64,000 nt of DNA from an uncultured Dongia sp. (GTDB lineage: Bacteria; Pseudomonadota; Alphaproteobacteria; Dongiales; Dongiaceae): contig NZ_CAKZGO010000006.1 in NCBI RefSeq assembly GCF_936916975.1, positions 1-64,000 of the forward strand, in the 5' to 3' direction. The position numbers and the translations under genes were made by a program. Positions 7,498 through 15,590 of the stretch are shown here, in pieces (position 1 is the stretch's first letter; every line of letters starts with the position of its first letter). The notes under the pieces are model-generated. The model was not told the DNA's origin, ran no database searches, and saw nothing but the letters and a program-made list of their open reading frames with translations.

Positions 7498-9732
7498 TCA
7501 GAACAGGCGCAGGATGGCCTGCTGCGCCTGATTGGCAAGACTGAGTGAGATGGTGCCGAGCTGCTGGCGCGTTTGCAGCTGCAGCATGTTGGCGCCTTCC
7601 TCGTTCTGGTCGGCTTGCACCAGCTTGTTGGCACCCTCCGCCAGCACGTCGATAAACTCCTTGGTGTATTCAAGCCTCGTCGTGATGACGTCGAGGTTGT
7701 TGTTGAGTGCACCGGCGGTAGATCGCAGCCGGATCTTTGCCGCGTCGATCATTGCTGCGGCATTGTCGATGTCGGCGCGATCGAGCCAGCCGTTCTGGGC
7801 AAGATCGACCGCCAATCCCTGTCCGTCCGTTTTGACGTTTCGACTGATGACCGTGACCTGGTTGGTATTGGTCTCGTTGAGCTGGACGGTGAGGTTGTTC
7901 TGTTCGGTACCGTCGGTAACCTGCAGGGTATTGAGCGCCGAGGTGAAGCCGGTCTGCGCCGCCCGCACGTCGAAGCGCAATTCGTCCGGTGCACTGAAAG
8001 CGCCGATCGCATTGTAGCTCAGCGTTGCTTCCGCATCGGCGCGCAATGACGAGGTACCGACGGTCAGCTGTACGATGGCGCCGCTGTTGACGCCGCCGCT
8101 GATGACGAAACTCAGCACCTGGGCGGAATTGAGATCGCCGGTGATGAGAGCCTTGCCGCCATAGCCGTCGTCTAGGATGAAGGTCGAGGCGGAACCGTCG
8201 GTCTTCACATTGACGGTGATCTTGTGCGCCAGATTGCCGGCCATGCCGGAAATGCTGGTGAGCGTGATATTGCCGGCAGAAACGGCACCGCCCGTGACGT
8301 TTTCAGTCGCGTTGGCCTGTGTGGCATCCGACGCGGAAGCGACGGTGATGCCATTGAGCCCGCTGCGCAGCAGATTGATGTCGACGCCCTGGCCGTTGTC
8401 GGCGATCGAACTGAAATTGACGATGCCGTCGGCACTGATCGACAGGGCAACGGTCGAGAAGGGACCTGTCGCCGTGACGGTGTAGACGTCAAAATGACCG
8501 GTTGTGAAGTTGAAGTTTCCGGGCGCTCCCGCAGCAGTAATGTTGTAGGTGAAGTCGTTGGAGATGCCGGTGGCAGACACGACAGGCGTGCCCACGATGC
8601 CACTGGCAGCGCGACCGTAGGATTCACCGGTCGCTGCACTGTAAGCAGACGATTGCAGAATGGTATGCTCGTCAATCGTCAAACGCGGTGTGCCGGTATC
8701 GAAGTTCCAGCTGTTTTCGCCATCCGCCAGTTTCTGCTGACCGAGCAGATTGCCGGCCGAACGGGTGATGGTCTGGCCGACACCGTTGAAATTGGCGACA
8801 TTAACACCGAGGTCGACCAGCTTTTCGATTACCGAGGTGCCGAGGCCATTGGTATCGGCCACGTCGTCGATCTGGTCAAAGTCGATATCGAAATTGACGT
8901 GCGTACCACTGGCAAACTGATGGTCGAAGTTGAGGACCTGGCCGGTGGATTTGGCATTCTGCCATTGCTGCAAGGTAAAGGTCTTGGTGACCGCAACATC
9001 ACCTTCGGTGATGGTGAAGGTCTTGGCCTTGCCCTTGCCGCCGGTATAGCGGATCGAGATGGCGTCGAGGTTGCCGGCTGTCTTGCTCTGGAAACCACTG
9101 ACCACCAGATTGCTGATGCCACGATCGCGCTCCGCATCGGCGACGTCGCTGGCATTGGCGGAGATCTTGCCATCGCCTGCTACGTCGATGACATAGTCGT
9201 CGACCTTGGTGACATTGGTGACGCGCGAGGCGGTGACACCTGGCAGGGCATTGGTGGCGCTCTTGGACGATGATGTACTGTCAAGGCGGAGGCCGCTGCC
9301 AATCAGCAGGTTCTTGCCCTGATAACTCGAATCTTCGGCCAGCTTATCGATCTGGCGCAGCAGCGTGTTGTACTGTTCTGCCAAGGATCGACGCAGTTCG
9401 ACGGAATTGGCGTCGCTACCGAGGTTCTGATACCCCGACGTAATGAGGCCCTTGGCCTGCTCAATCAGTGTCTCGATCTTGGTCATGCCGGTGTCGGCCG
9501 CCTTGATGGTCGAGACTGACTGGTTGATCGAGTCCTTCAGCGTCGCGAGATCATCGGCGCGCCGGTTGAGGCCTTTCGAAGCGAAGAAGGCCACTGGGCC
9601 GTCGATCGCACCGTTGATCTTGTTGCCAGTCGCCAGGCGCTGCTGGGTCCTGTCCAATTTGCCGGAGAGTTGTTGCAGCAACAGAAGGTTGCTGCGGATA
9701 CCACCGGTTAATTGAATGTCATTGGTCGCCAT
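7498..9732 (-). CDS. fliC: Flagellin (large, second copy, 744 aa)
   Basis: Second filament subunit. The N-terminal D0/D1 segment (MATNDIQLTGGIRSNLLLLQ) and the C-terminal segment (LVQADQNEEGANMLQLQTRQ to AILRLF) closely match the first flagellin. The region about 165-350 is also clearly related, while about 380-600 has diverged, consistent with faster change in the exposed domain. GGAG lies 8 bases before the ATG, and a sigma-54 element with a perfect TGGCAC -24 box lies at 9818-9832. It is transcribed alone and followed by hairpins. Two flagellins may build a composite filament or be used under different conditions; which dominates cannot be told here. Confidence 0.95.
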   Translation of the reverse strand: MATNDIQLTGGIRSNLLLLQQLSGKLDRTQQRLATGNKINGAIDGPVAFFASKGLNRRADDLATLKDSINQSVSTIKAADTGMTKIETLIEQAKGLITSGYQNLGSDANSVELRRSLAEQYNTLLRQIDKLAEDSSYQGKNLLIGSGLRLDSTSSSKSATNALPGVTASRVTNVTKVDDYVIDVAGDGKISANASDVADAERDRGISNLVVSGFQSKTAGNLDAISIRYTGGKGKAKTFTITEGDVAVTKTFTLQQWQNAKSTGQVLNFDHQFASGTHVNFDIDFDQIDDVADTNGLGTSVIEKLVDLGVNVANFNGVGQTITRSAGNLLGQQKLADGENSWNFDTGTPRLTIDEHTILQSSAYSAATGESYGRAASGIVGTPVVSATGISNDFTYNITAAGAPGNFNFTTGHFDVYTVTATGPFSTVALSISADGIVNFSSIADNGQGVDINLLRSGLNGITVASASDATQANATENVTGGAVSAGNITLTSISGMAGNLAHKITVNVKTDGSASTFILDDGYGGKALITGDLNSAQVLSFVISGGVNSGAIVQLTVGTSSLRADAEATLSYNAIGAFSAPDELRFDVRAAQTGFTSALNTLQVTDGTEQNNLTVQLNETNTNQVTVISRNVKTDGQGLAVDLAQNGWLDRADIDNAAAMIDAAKIRLRSTAGALNNNLDVITTRLEYTKEFIDVLAEGANKLVQADQNEEGANMLQLQTRQQLGTISLSLANQAQQAILRLF

Positions 9733-9817
9733 CTGGGTTCTCCCGAATGTCTATTGCGACTTCGGTGATCGTTTTGATCACCTGCGGCGCCATTCGCCAC
9801 GTCTCGGGAGTACTTAT

Positions 9818-9832
9818 GCAGCTACTGTGCCA
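9818..9832 (-). promoter_or_regulatory. Sigma-54 promoter of second flagellin gene
   Basis: On the minus strand it reads TGGCAC-AGTAG-CTGC: a perfect -24 box and a -12 box with one mismatch at exact spacing. The predicted start is near 9806, about 74 nt upstream of the ATG. Confidence 0.8.
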
Positions 9833-9877
9833 GTTTATAAAATATTGATATTAAACAATAAAAATGGATTTTTGAGA

Positions 9878-9914
9878 GTCTGCCCGGTATGTAAGGTCTG
9901 CCGGGTATGGCAGG
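9878..9914. promoter_or_regulatory. Direct repeat upstream of flagellin 2 promoter
   Basis: GTCTGCCCGGTATG (9878-9891) and GTCTGCCGGGTATG (9896-9909) are 13/14 identical and 18 bp apart, and the second copy runs into GGCAGG, forming a CTGCC/GGCAG inverted repeat. They lie about 70-105 bp upstream of the predicted start, where a sigma-54 activator would bind. Confidence 0.45.
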
Positions 9915-10235
9915 TTACGACCGGCCAAGGCGGAATTTTCTGCATCGTAGGGAAGTTGATGATGGCGGGGTTTTGCGCGGTGAGGGCAGATTTTCGGATG
10001 CAAAAGAGACCAGAGTCCCACGCACTCGCATGGGAGTGTGTCTAGGCTATTAAGCCTATTGCATATTTTACCCGTAAAACATATCCTGGAATCTGGGTAA
10101 CTCTAACTTGGTCTAGGTCTATCAGTCTTTTGGCTGATGTCCTGAAACCAGAGCCTCATATGTTGGCTTGCTACCCCCATTGATCGATCTGACGTGGTCG
10201 ATCTGCTGGGGACCATAGTTGAGGATTGTTGCTGA

Positions 10236-10742
10236 ATGGTAAACGGATCACAGACAGTAAGTTCAGTTGCTAGCGGCGCCGCGCAGTTTGCGCGCGTTCC
10301 GTCTGCTGCTGTCTTGTCTGCGGAATCCACGGTCGCTAGTGGCACTGCGGAAGCGGTTGCTGCCCAGCCCGCCGACCAAGTTGTGGCCGCGGCAGGGCAA
10401 GCTTACCGTTACAACAGCTTCGAGTTTTCCTATCGCCAGGATTTCGGCAAGATCGTGCTGTTGCGGCAGAGGCCAGATACCGGCGAGGTTGTCCAGCAGT
10501 TCCCATCCGAATACTACCTTCGCAAATATGCTGATGGGCAGCGCGTTGCCGCCCGCAGCGCAGAAGATAACGGGGCTGCAAAGTCGGCGGCGAAATCCGA
10601 TGCAAAGACGCCGACCACCGAAGCAACTGGGCAAACTGTCAGTGCCCCGGCACCTGACGCTGCACCCTCTGTCCCGTCCGCGCCGGCACTGCCCAGCGCT
10701 GGCGTAAGCGCCTCGGCGCCTCGGGTCGACGTCACTATCTGA
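10236..10742 (+). CDS. flaG: FlaG-like flagellar protein
   Basis: 168 aa. The central part (residues about 62-100) carries the FlaG signature: RYNSFEFSYRQDFGKIVLLR followed by DTGEVVQQFPSEYYLRKYAD, the strand-turn pattern of a protein thought to affect filament length or stability. The first 55 and last 60 residues are Ala/Ser/Pro-rich and probably disordered. It stands alone, divergent from flagellin 2 and convergent with the flgI operon, which fits a late filament-associated protein. The match rests on a short domain, so the family call is fair rather than certain. Confidence 0.7.
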   Translation: MVNGSQTVSSVASGAAQFARVPSAAVLSAESTVASGTAEAVAAQPADQVVAAAGQAYRYNSFEFSYRQDFGKIVLLRQRPDTGEVVQQFPSEYYLRKYADGQRVAARSAEDNGAAKSAAKSDAKTPTTEATGQTVSAPAPDAAPSVPSAPALPSAGVSASAPRVDVTI

Positions 10743-10855
10743 AATTTCCGAAAGCGATAAAGGTGAAGTGTTGAGTTGAGCAGTTCGCGGCTGCCAATCA
10801 CGGTGCCGCTGCGCCCGGCCGGACTGCTGGCGGTGACCTGGCTCTTCCGTTTGCG

Positions 10856-11296
10856 TCAGGCCCGTTGCTGTACGGCGACCGGGCAGGCCGGGGTTTGGCG
10901 GCGTGATTTCGTAACCGAGCCGCGGTTGTTGTAGCCGGTTACTGCGGCTCGCTTTTCGTCGAGCGCCTGCACCACCGCGCGCATAACGCGCTCATTAACG
11001 TCCCGCATTGCCTTAAGGGCGCGAAGATTGTCCTGGACCGCCGACTGGAAGCGTTCGGTCGCTTCGGTGAGTTCGTCGCGCAGAGCCGCATTGACATTGC
11101 TGACATCGTCGCCCGGTTCCTTCAGCGCCATGGTGAAGGCTTGATAGGCATCTGCCAGGGCGACCTTGTCCATCTGCAGCTGTTTCAGTTCAGTCGGTTT
11201 CATGCTGCGCATGAGCTCAAGTTCGCGCTCCATGCAGCCGATCAATTGCGACGTGATGGCGAGCAACTCAGTCATCCGCATTGTCTTGTCCATCAC
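10856..11296 (-). CDS. flgN: FlgN-like export chaperone
   Basis: 146 aa, largely alpha-helical with heptad-like leucine spacing over residues about 8-115, like FlgN chaperones that guard hook-filament junction proteins (FlgK, FlgL) before export. The last about 25 residues are basic and probably disordered. Its ATG overlaps the stop of the rod-binding gene (ATGA), so it is the last gene of the flgI operon. FlgN proteins are poorly conserved, so the call leans on helical character, size and position. Confidence 0.6.
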   Translation of the reverse strand: MMDKTMRMTELLAITSQLIGCMERELELMRSMKPTELKQLQMDKVALADAYQAFTMALKEPGDDVSNVNAALRDELTEATERFQSAVQDNLRALKAMRDVNERVMRAVVQALDEKRAAVTGYNNRGSVTKSRRQTPACPVAVQQRA

Positions 11297-11619
11297 TGAA
11301 TCTCCTGAATTTGAAGTAATTGTCGCTGTACGACATCGGCAATTCCCAGCGAGTGGGTGCGGGCGACGCTCTTGCCGAATTCCTGATTGAGGAGCGACTT
11401 GAACATTGCCTCGCCCTGGCCGCCACCGGTGACGGGGTCGGGTTCAATATCCGAAGACATTTCGTCGAACACCAGGCCGGCGAAGAAGGCCTCGAAATCC
11501 TCGGCCACCTTGGCGATGCCGGCGGCATCGCGCTGCGACACTTTGCTGGGCGCGGTTGCGCTGCCGATTTGCAGCGCGGGGTCGATCATGAGGGGGCTGT
11601 TGATTTCGGCCATGATCAT
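11293..11619 (-). CDS. flgJ: FlgJ N-terminal-type rod-binding protein
   Basis: 108 aa. It matches only the N-terminal half of enterobacterial FlgJ, the rod cap/scaffold: VAEDFEAFFAGLVFDEMSS (about residues 38-56), then GGGQGEAMFKSLLNQEFGKS. The muramidase half is absent, as is usual in alphaproteobacteria, where a separate lytic enzyme opens the peptidoglycan. Its start overlaps the flgI stop and its stop overlaps the flgN start, showing tight translational coupling. An in-frame ATG two codons later is an alternative start. Confidence 0.8.
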   Translation of the reverse strand: MIMAEINSPLMIDPALQIGSATAPSKVSQRDAAGIAKVAEDFEAFFAGLVFDEMSSDIEPDPVTGGGQGEAMFKSLLNQEFGKSVARTHSLGIADVVQRQLLQIQEIQ

Positions 11620-12788
11620 TGCACCATGATATCGGCCTGCATGGCGCCGGCGGATTTGATCGATTGCAGGATCGAGATGAGGTCGCGCGGCCCGACACCC
11701 AGCGAATTGAGCCCGGCCACCAGTTCCTCCAGCGTGACGCCGTCATTGAGCACGGCTAGCTTGCGGTTCGGATCATCCTGGATGTCGATATTGGTTCGGG
11801 GCACGACGGTGGTTACGCCGGTCGAGGAAAATGGCGAAGGCTGAGAGACTTGTGGGGTTTCTGTGACGCGGATGGTGAGGTTGCCTTGAGCGATCGCCAG
11901 CTTGCTGATGCGCACGTTCTGGCCGATCACGACGACGCCGGTATTCTCGTCGATGACGACCCGCGCTTGCTGATCGGGTTCGACCGGCAACTGCTCGATA
12001 TCGGTGAGGAGGGCCGTGGGCTCGCCGCCGTATTGAGCGACGTTCAGCTGCACAGTGCCTGAGTCCAGGGCGAAAGCCGTTCCGGCACCGACGAATTCGT
12101 TGATGGCGTCGGCAATGCGGCGCGACGTGGTGAAGTCGGGGTTGCGGAGTGCTATCTTAAGCGACTGCAATTGCGAGAAATCGAACGGCACTTCGCGTTC
12201 CACGATCGCGCCGCGGGTGATGCGGCCGGAGGTTGGGACGCCGCGCACGATGGTCTCCGCGGCGCCAGTCACCTTGAAGCCGCCGATCGTGATCTGGCCT
12301 TGCCCAACGGCATAGACCTCACCATCGGCGCCCAGCATCGGCGTGGCGAGCAGTGTGCCGCCTTGCAGGCTGGAGGCGTCGCCAAGCGAGGAGACGGTGA
12401 TGTCGATCTCGGACCCCTGGCGGGCAAAGGCCGGCAGGTTGGCTGTCACCATGACGGCGGCGACATTCTTCGTCTCGAGATCAGCGTTGGCCTGGTTGAC
12501 CTTGACCCCCAGTCGCTCGAGCATGCCGATGAGGCTTTCCCGGGTGAAGGGGGACTTCTTCTTGACGTCATCGCCGGTGCCGTCGAGACCGACCACAAGG
12601 CCGTAGCCGACCAGCTGGTTTTCGCGGACGCCTTCGAATTCGGCGATGTCCTTGATCCGCGACAGGGCCACGGCCGGTGTCGCGGGAAGGATGGCTGTCA
12701 GCAGCAGCGCGCAGGCGGTGACCAGACTGGTCAACCGACGGCGGCTTCTTGCGGGGCGCTTATGAAGATTTTTCGTCATCGCTCGCAT
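11616..12788 (-). CDS. flgI: Flagellar P-ring protein FlgI
   Basis: 390 aa. FlgI forms the periplasmic P-ring bushing around the rod. It has a Sec signal peptide (basic MTKNLHKRPARSRRR, hydrophobic stretch to about residue 41, AVA|L-type cleavage) and the mature start SRIKDIAEFEGVRENQLVGY typical of the family; length is close to the usual 370. AGGA sits close before the ATG at 12788; ATG at 12779 is an alternative. First gene of flgI-flgJ-flgN, behind a sigma-54 element at 12826-12840. Confidence 0.95.
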   Translation of the reverse strand: MRAMTKNLHKRPARSRRRLTSLVTACALLLTAILPATPAVALSRIKDIAEFEGVRENQLVGYGLVVGLDGTGDDVKKKSPFTRESLIGMLERLGVKVNQANADLETKNVAAVMVTANLPAFARQGSEIDITVSSLGDASSLQGGTLLATPMLGADGEVYAVGQGQITIGGFKVTGAAETIVRGVPTSGRITRGAIVEREVPFDFSQLQSLKIALRNPDFTTSRRIADAINEFVGAGTAFALDSGTVQLNVAQYGGEPTALLTDIEQLPVEPDQQARVVIDENTGVVVIGQNVRISKLAIAQGNLTIRVTETPQVSQPSPFSSTGVTTVVPRTNIDIQDDPNRKLAVLNDGVTLEELVAGLNSLGVGPRDLISILQSIKSAGAMQADIMVQ

Positions 12789-12825
12789 GGGTCCTGGGTT
12801 GGATCTTTATCCAGCCAGTATCAAT

Positions 12826-12840
12826 GCGAGTTCCGTGCCA
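12826..12840 (-). promoter_or_regulatory. Sigma-54 promoter of flgI operon
   Basis: On the minus strand it reads TGGCAC-GGAAC-TCGC: perfect -24 box, -12 box with the GC kept and one mismatch, exact spacing. The predicted start is near 12815, 26 nt before the flgI ATG. Confidence 0.7.
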
Positions 12841-12953
12841 CGGATATTATGTAATTAAATCAATGAATTATATTGTTTCTGTATGTATCCGAGGTGTCAT
12901 TCGGTCAGGATTAGGGGCAAAGTATGAATTTGGCTCCCATATTCTACGGGCAA

Positions 12954-12972
12954 GGCGGCAGAATTTGCCGCC
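12954..12972. promoter_or_regulatory. Palindrome between flgI and fliX
   Basis: GGCGGCA-GAATT-TGCCGCC is a perfect 7+7 inverted repeat. Its core has the same arms and 5-base spacing as the palindrome upstream of the first flagellin. It lies about 150 bp upstream of the flgI start and about 110 bp upstream of fliX, so it could serve both. Confidence 0.5.
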
Positions 12973-13078
12973 AGGGAAGTCTCCCGATACGTCTCAAGTT
13001 GTTAATTCCTTTAATCTTTTGTTAGCCTCGCATGCTACTATATGAGGGTGAATCGGCAGTCCCGATCCAGGTGAGTTT

Positions 13079-13510
13079 GTGGCCATAAAGATCGATCCAG
13101 TTTCTCCCAAGCCGGTCGCCGCCAATCGTCGTGTTGGTGGACCGTCCACGGCTGCCTCGGGCGGGGATTTCGCCAAGGCGTTGGGCGAAAGCCATGCTGG
13201 ACAGAGCCAGCAGGTCTCCATGTCGCTCAGCGTCAGTTCGCTTTCGGTGGTGCTCGCAGTCCAAGAGACCCCCGATGCCGCGAAGGGCCGGGCGAAGCAG
13301 CGTGCTCGTGACCGCGGCATGAAGATGCTCGACTTCCTGGAGGAGATCCGGATCGGGCTTCTCATGGGTGTCATCCCGAAAGAACGGTTGGAGCAGTTGG
13401 CACAGATGGTTCGTGCCAAACGGGAGCAGATTGACGATCCCAAGCTGACGGCGATTCTCGACGAGATCGAACTGCGCGCGGCGGTCGAACTGGCCAAACT
13501 CAGCCGCTGA
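13079..13510 (+). CDS. fliX: Flagellar assembly regulator FliX
   Basis: 143 aa. In Caulobacter FliX links completion of early basal-body assembly to activity of FlbD, the sigma-54 activator of later genes. The N-terminal 55 residues are Ala/Gly/Ser-rich; the conserved C-terminal part (about 75-140) includes GMKMLDFLEEIRIGLLMGVI and a helical end. It starts with GTG at 13079, preceded by AGGTGA at -11. Divergence from flgI and the sigma-54 signals nearby fit a FliX-FlbD checkpoint, although flbD is not in this window. Confidence 0.88.
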   Translation: MAIKIDPVSPKPVAANRRVGGPSTAASGGDFAKALGESHAGQSQQVSMSLSVSSLSVVLAVQETPDAAKGRAKQRARDRGMKMLDFLEEIRIGLLMGVIPKERLEQLAQMVRAKREQIDDPKLTAILDEIELRAAVELAKLSR

Positions 13511-13676
13511 CCGGCGGATCGTTGGACAAGAATTAAATGATTTCAATGCGTTGTGGTCTTGCTCGTGCGATAAATCGCGCTTGCGGGGCGCGGCCTTTTG
13601 CCTATACTCCGCGCCAAATTCGCTCCCGATTCACACGTCTACGGGGCGAAGTGGCAACGACAAGTCGAGACCACGC

Positions 13677-14093
13677 ATGAAGCCATTGCTGTCGCCAGAT
13701 TACCGCCCCACCGACAAAGAATCCTTCATGAATCCGGTGCAGCTCGAATACTTCCGGCAGAAGCTGCTGGCCTGGAAGGGCGAGTTGCTGCGGGAATCCG
13801 GTGAAACGCTGAGCCATCTCCAGGAAGAGAGCCTGTCCGAGCCGGATCTGGCCGACCGCGCCTCGCTGGAAACAGATCGTTCGCTGGAACTGCGCACCCG
13901 GGATCGTGAACGCAAGCTGATTTCCAAGATCGACGAAGCGCTGGGGCGTATCGAAGACGGGTCCTATGGCTATTGCGAGGAGACCGGCGAGCCGATTTCC
14001 TTGAAGCGCCTGGAAGCTCGTCCGATCGCGACGCTCTCGCTCGAGGCGCAGGAACGCCACGAGCGCATGGAACGCACCCACCGCGACGATTGA
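13677..14093 (+). CDS. dksA: DksA/TraR-family transcription factor
   Basis: 138 aa. It binds in the RNA polymerase secondary channel and works with ppGpp. A coiled coil (about residues 20-95) has an acidic tip region EPDLADRASLETD; a globular end carries YCEETGEPISLKRLEARPIA. Of the four zinc-finger cysteine positions only C100 remains; the others are T103, S121 and A124, a loss known in alphaproteobacterial DksA proteins. The ATG at 13677 is chosen because homology begins there; upstream in-frame codons to 13551 have no family match. It sits in the flagellar region as in other alphaproteobacteria. Confidence 0.9.
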   Translation: MKPLLSPDYRPTDKESFMNPVQLEYFRQKLLAWKGELLRESGETLSHLQEESLSEPDLADRASLETDRSLELRTRDRERKLISKIDEALGRIEDGSYGYCEETGEPISLKRLEARPIATLSLEAQERHERMERTHRDD

Positions 14094-14102
14094 CCGATCG
14101 GC

Positions 14103-14657
14103 CTAGGCGATCGTTAGCCAGGGCCATCTCTGTCGATAGCTCTCAGCCTTTTTGCGCATATCGTTGACATTGGGGCAGTGCGCGTTGGCGCGTAGTTCGC
14201 CGCGCGTGAGTTCATCCAGGCCATAAGGTGCATGCAGTTCCAGCGTGCCGTCCGGTTTGGGCTGCACGCCGACACAGGTGCAGCGCACCTGGAAACGCCC
14301 GATCGATTCGCGCGTCGACGTCACCGGCGGCCACTCCGCGCCGAAGCGTTCTTTGTACCAAAGATGCACCCGCGCCTGATTCTTGATGTCGATCAGTCCG
14401 TCGAGGTCGGCGAAGATGGCAGCCGCGCGGCGCAGCACGGCATCCTCCGCGTCATAAGACAGGTCGCTCGGGTCACAGTAGAAGATGTCGTAATCCTTAA
14501 TCCCGGCCGTGACCGGCTGTCCGCTCAAGGCATTCCAATAGGCCTGATAGATGCTGCCGGCGACCAGCCAGGCATCCGGTACGCCCAGCATCGGCAGCCT
14601 GGTCAGGATGGCGCGGTTGATTGGATTGGCAAGGGCGGCGGTGACGAGATCTGTCAT
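14103..14657 (-). CDS. Nucleotidyltransferase-like protein (COG3575/DUF925 type)
   Basis: 184 aa. It resembles bacterial proteins with a nucleotidyltransferase-like fold: LVAGSIYQAYWNALSG near residue 32 resembles the GS-containing loop, followed by KDYDIFYCDPSDLSYDAED with the acidic DYD. Substrate unknown. The start at 14657 is where homology begins; the longer open frame upstream would run through the flgH terminator. It is oriented with flgH but separated from it by that terminator, so it is probably its own unit and not flagellar. Its stop region is 10 bases from that of dksA (convergent). Confidence 0.75.
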   Translation of the reverse strand: MTDLVTAALANPINRAILTRLPMLGVPDAWLVAGSIYQAYWNALSGQPVTAGIKDYDIFYCDPSDLSYDAEDAVLRRAAAIFADLDGLIDIKNQARVHLWYKERFGAEWPPVTSTRESIGRFQVRCTCVGVQPKPDGTLELHAPYGLDELTRGELRANAHCPNVNDMRKKAESYRQRWPWLTIA

Positions 14658-14690
14658 GGCGGGACAATACCGGCAGCGAACATGGGACGC

Positions 14691-14723
14691 AAAAAAGAAC
14701 CCTCCATCCGGGTGGATGGAGGG
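14691..14723 (-). terminator. Intrinsic terminator of flgF-flgG-flgA-flgH
   Basis: A perfect 10-bp stem (14700-14709 with 14714-14723) and 4-nt loop. On the minus strand it is followed by TTCTTTTTTG, a strong T-run. It lies about 85 bp past the flgH stop. Confidence 0.9.
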
Positions 14724-14805
14724 GAAGTTGCCGTCATGAAACCTGTCGTCGAGCCATCCGTTGCCGGATGCGCCGACTATCGCAAACTTATCGGGGATCG
14801 CAGAC

Positions 14806-15579
14806 TTAGAACGGGAAGAAGATGTCGTAGACCTGCTGCCCGTAGCGGGGCTGCTGTTGATCGGACAAGGTGCCTTTGCCGCCATAGGCGATCCGCGCTT
14901 CGGCAATCTTGTCGTAGGGGATCTCGTTGACGTTGGAGATGTCTTCCGGACGGATGACCCCGCCCACGGTCAACTCGCGCAGTTCATAATTCACGCGTAC
15001 CTGCTGCGTACCCTGGAGCACCATATTGCCATTGGGCATGACCTGGGTAATGACCGCTGCGACGCGCAATTTGATAGCTTCGGACCGGTCGACCGAGCCT
15101 GAGCCTGTGGTGGTCGATCCACTGTTTGAATTCACCAGATTGCCGGCATCGATGCCGTCCGGGAAGATATCGGCCAGCATGGTCTCGTAACCGAGGAAGT
15201 TGTCGAGGCCAGCGCTGTTGCTGCCGTCACGGTTCTGGTCGGTCTGGTTGTCGAGCTTGGCCTCGTCGTCGATCTCGATCACGACGGTGAGGATATCGCC
15301 GATCTTGCCGGCGCGCTGGTCTTTGAAGAAGGCCCGGCTGCCCTGGCGCCAAAGCGAGTTGGCCTGGCGGACATCCGCCATCGGCGCCGGCATCGGCAGG
15401 CTGACCGGCTGGTAATTGGGATCGTTCTGCGGATTCTCGATCGGATCCAATTTGGGTTCGTTGCCGATCCCGGCGACGCGGTCGATCATATTGCCGCAAC
15501 CGCTGAGGAGGCCGGCGCTGAGCAGGGTCGCCAGCGTGACGCTGATGGCACGGCTGCGATGAAGTCTGGGATGAGCCAT
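14806..15579 (-). CDS. flgH: Flagellar L-ring lipoprotein FlgH
   Basis: 257 aa. FlgH forms the outer-membrane L-ring. Lipoprotein signal: hydrophobic segment about residues 11-24 and lipobox LLSGC with Cys28. Family motifs include ANSLWRQGSRAFFKDQRAGK, GDILTVVIEI and the C-terminal GTLSDQQQPRYGQQVYDIFFPF. AAGGAGG lies 5 bases before the ATG at 15579; the reading frame continues upstream but without homology. Last gene of the operon, 11 bases after flgA. Confidence 0.95.
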   Translation of the reverse strand: MAHPRLHRSRAISVTLATLLSAGLLSGCGNMIDRVAGIGNEPKLDPIENPQNDPNYQPVSLPMPAPMADVRQANSLWRQGSRAFFKDQRAGKIGDILTVVIEIDDEAKLDNQTDQNRDGSNSAGLDNFLGYETMLADIFPDGIDAGNLVNSNSGSTTTGSGSVDRSEAIKLRVAAVITQVMPNGNMVLQGTQQVRVNYELRELTVGGVIRPEDISNVNEIPYDKIAEARIAYGGKGTLSDQQQPRYGQQVYDIFFPF

Positions 15580-15590
15580 GGGGGCCTCCT

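Larger units (their letters stand above)
9733..10235. other. Divergent control region, flagellin 2 / flaG
   Basis: This region of about 500 bp has no convincing gene. It holds the sigma-54 element for flagellin 2, an AT-rich stretch at 9835-9875 that may ease DNA bending, and the 9878-9914 repeats. I found no sigma-54 or CtrA-type element pointing toward flaG. A short frame at 9716-10045 has no recognisable product. Confidence 0.6.

Noticed and set aside
8224-9273. Plus-strand open frame of 349 codons inside flagellin 2
   Set aside because: Antisense to conserved flagellin sequence and composed of low-complexity Gly/Arg/Asp stretches.
9961-9978. Possible sigma-54 promoter for flaG (TGGCGG...TTGC)
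   Set aside because: Spacing is one base short and the -24 box is poor.
13002-13014. Possible CtrA box upstream of fliX
   Set aside because: TTAA-TTCCT-TTAA has a 5-base spacer, not 7.
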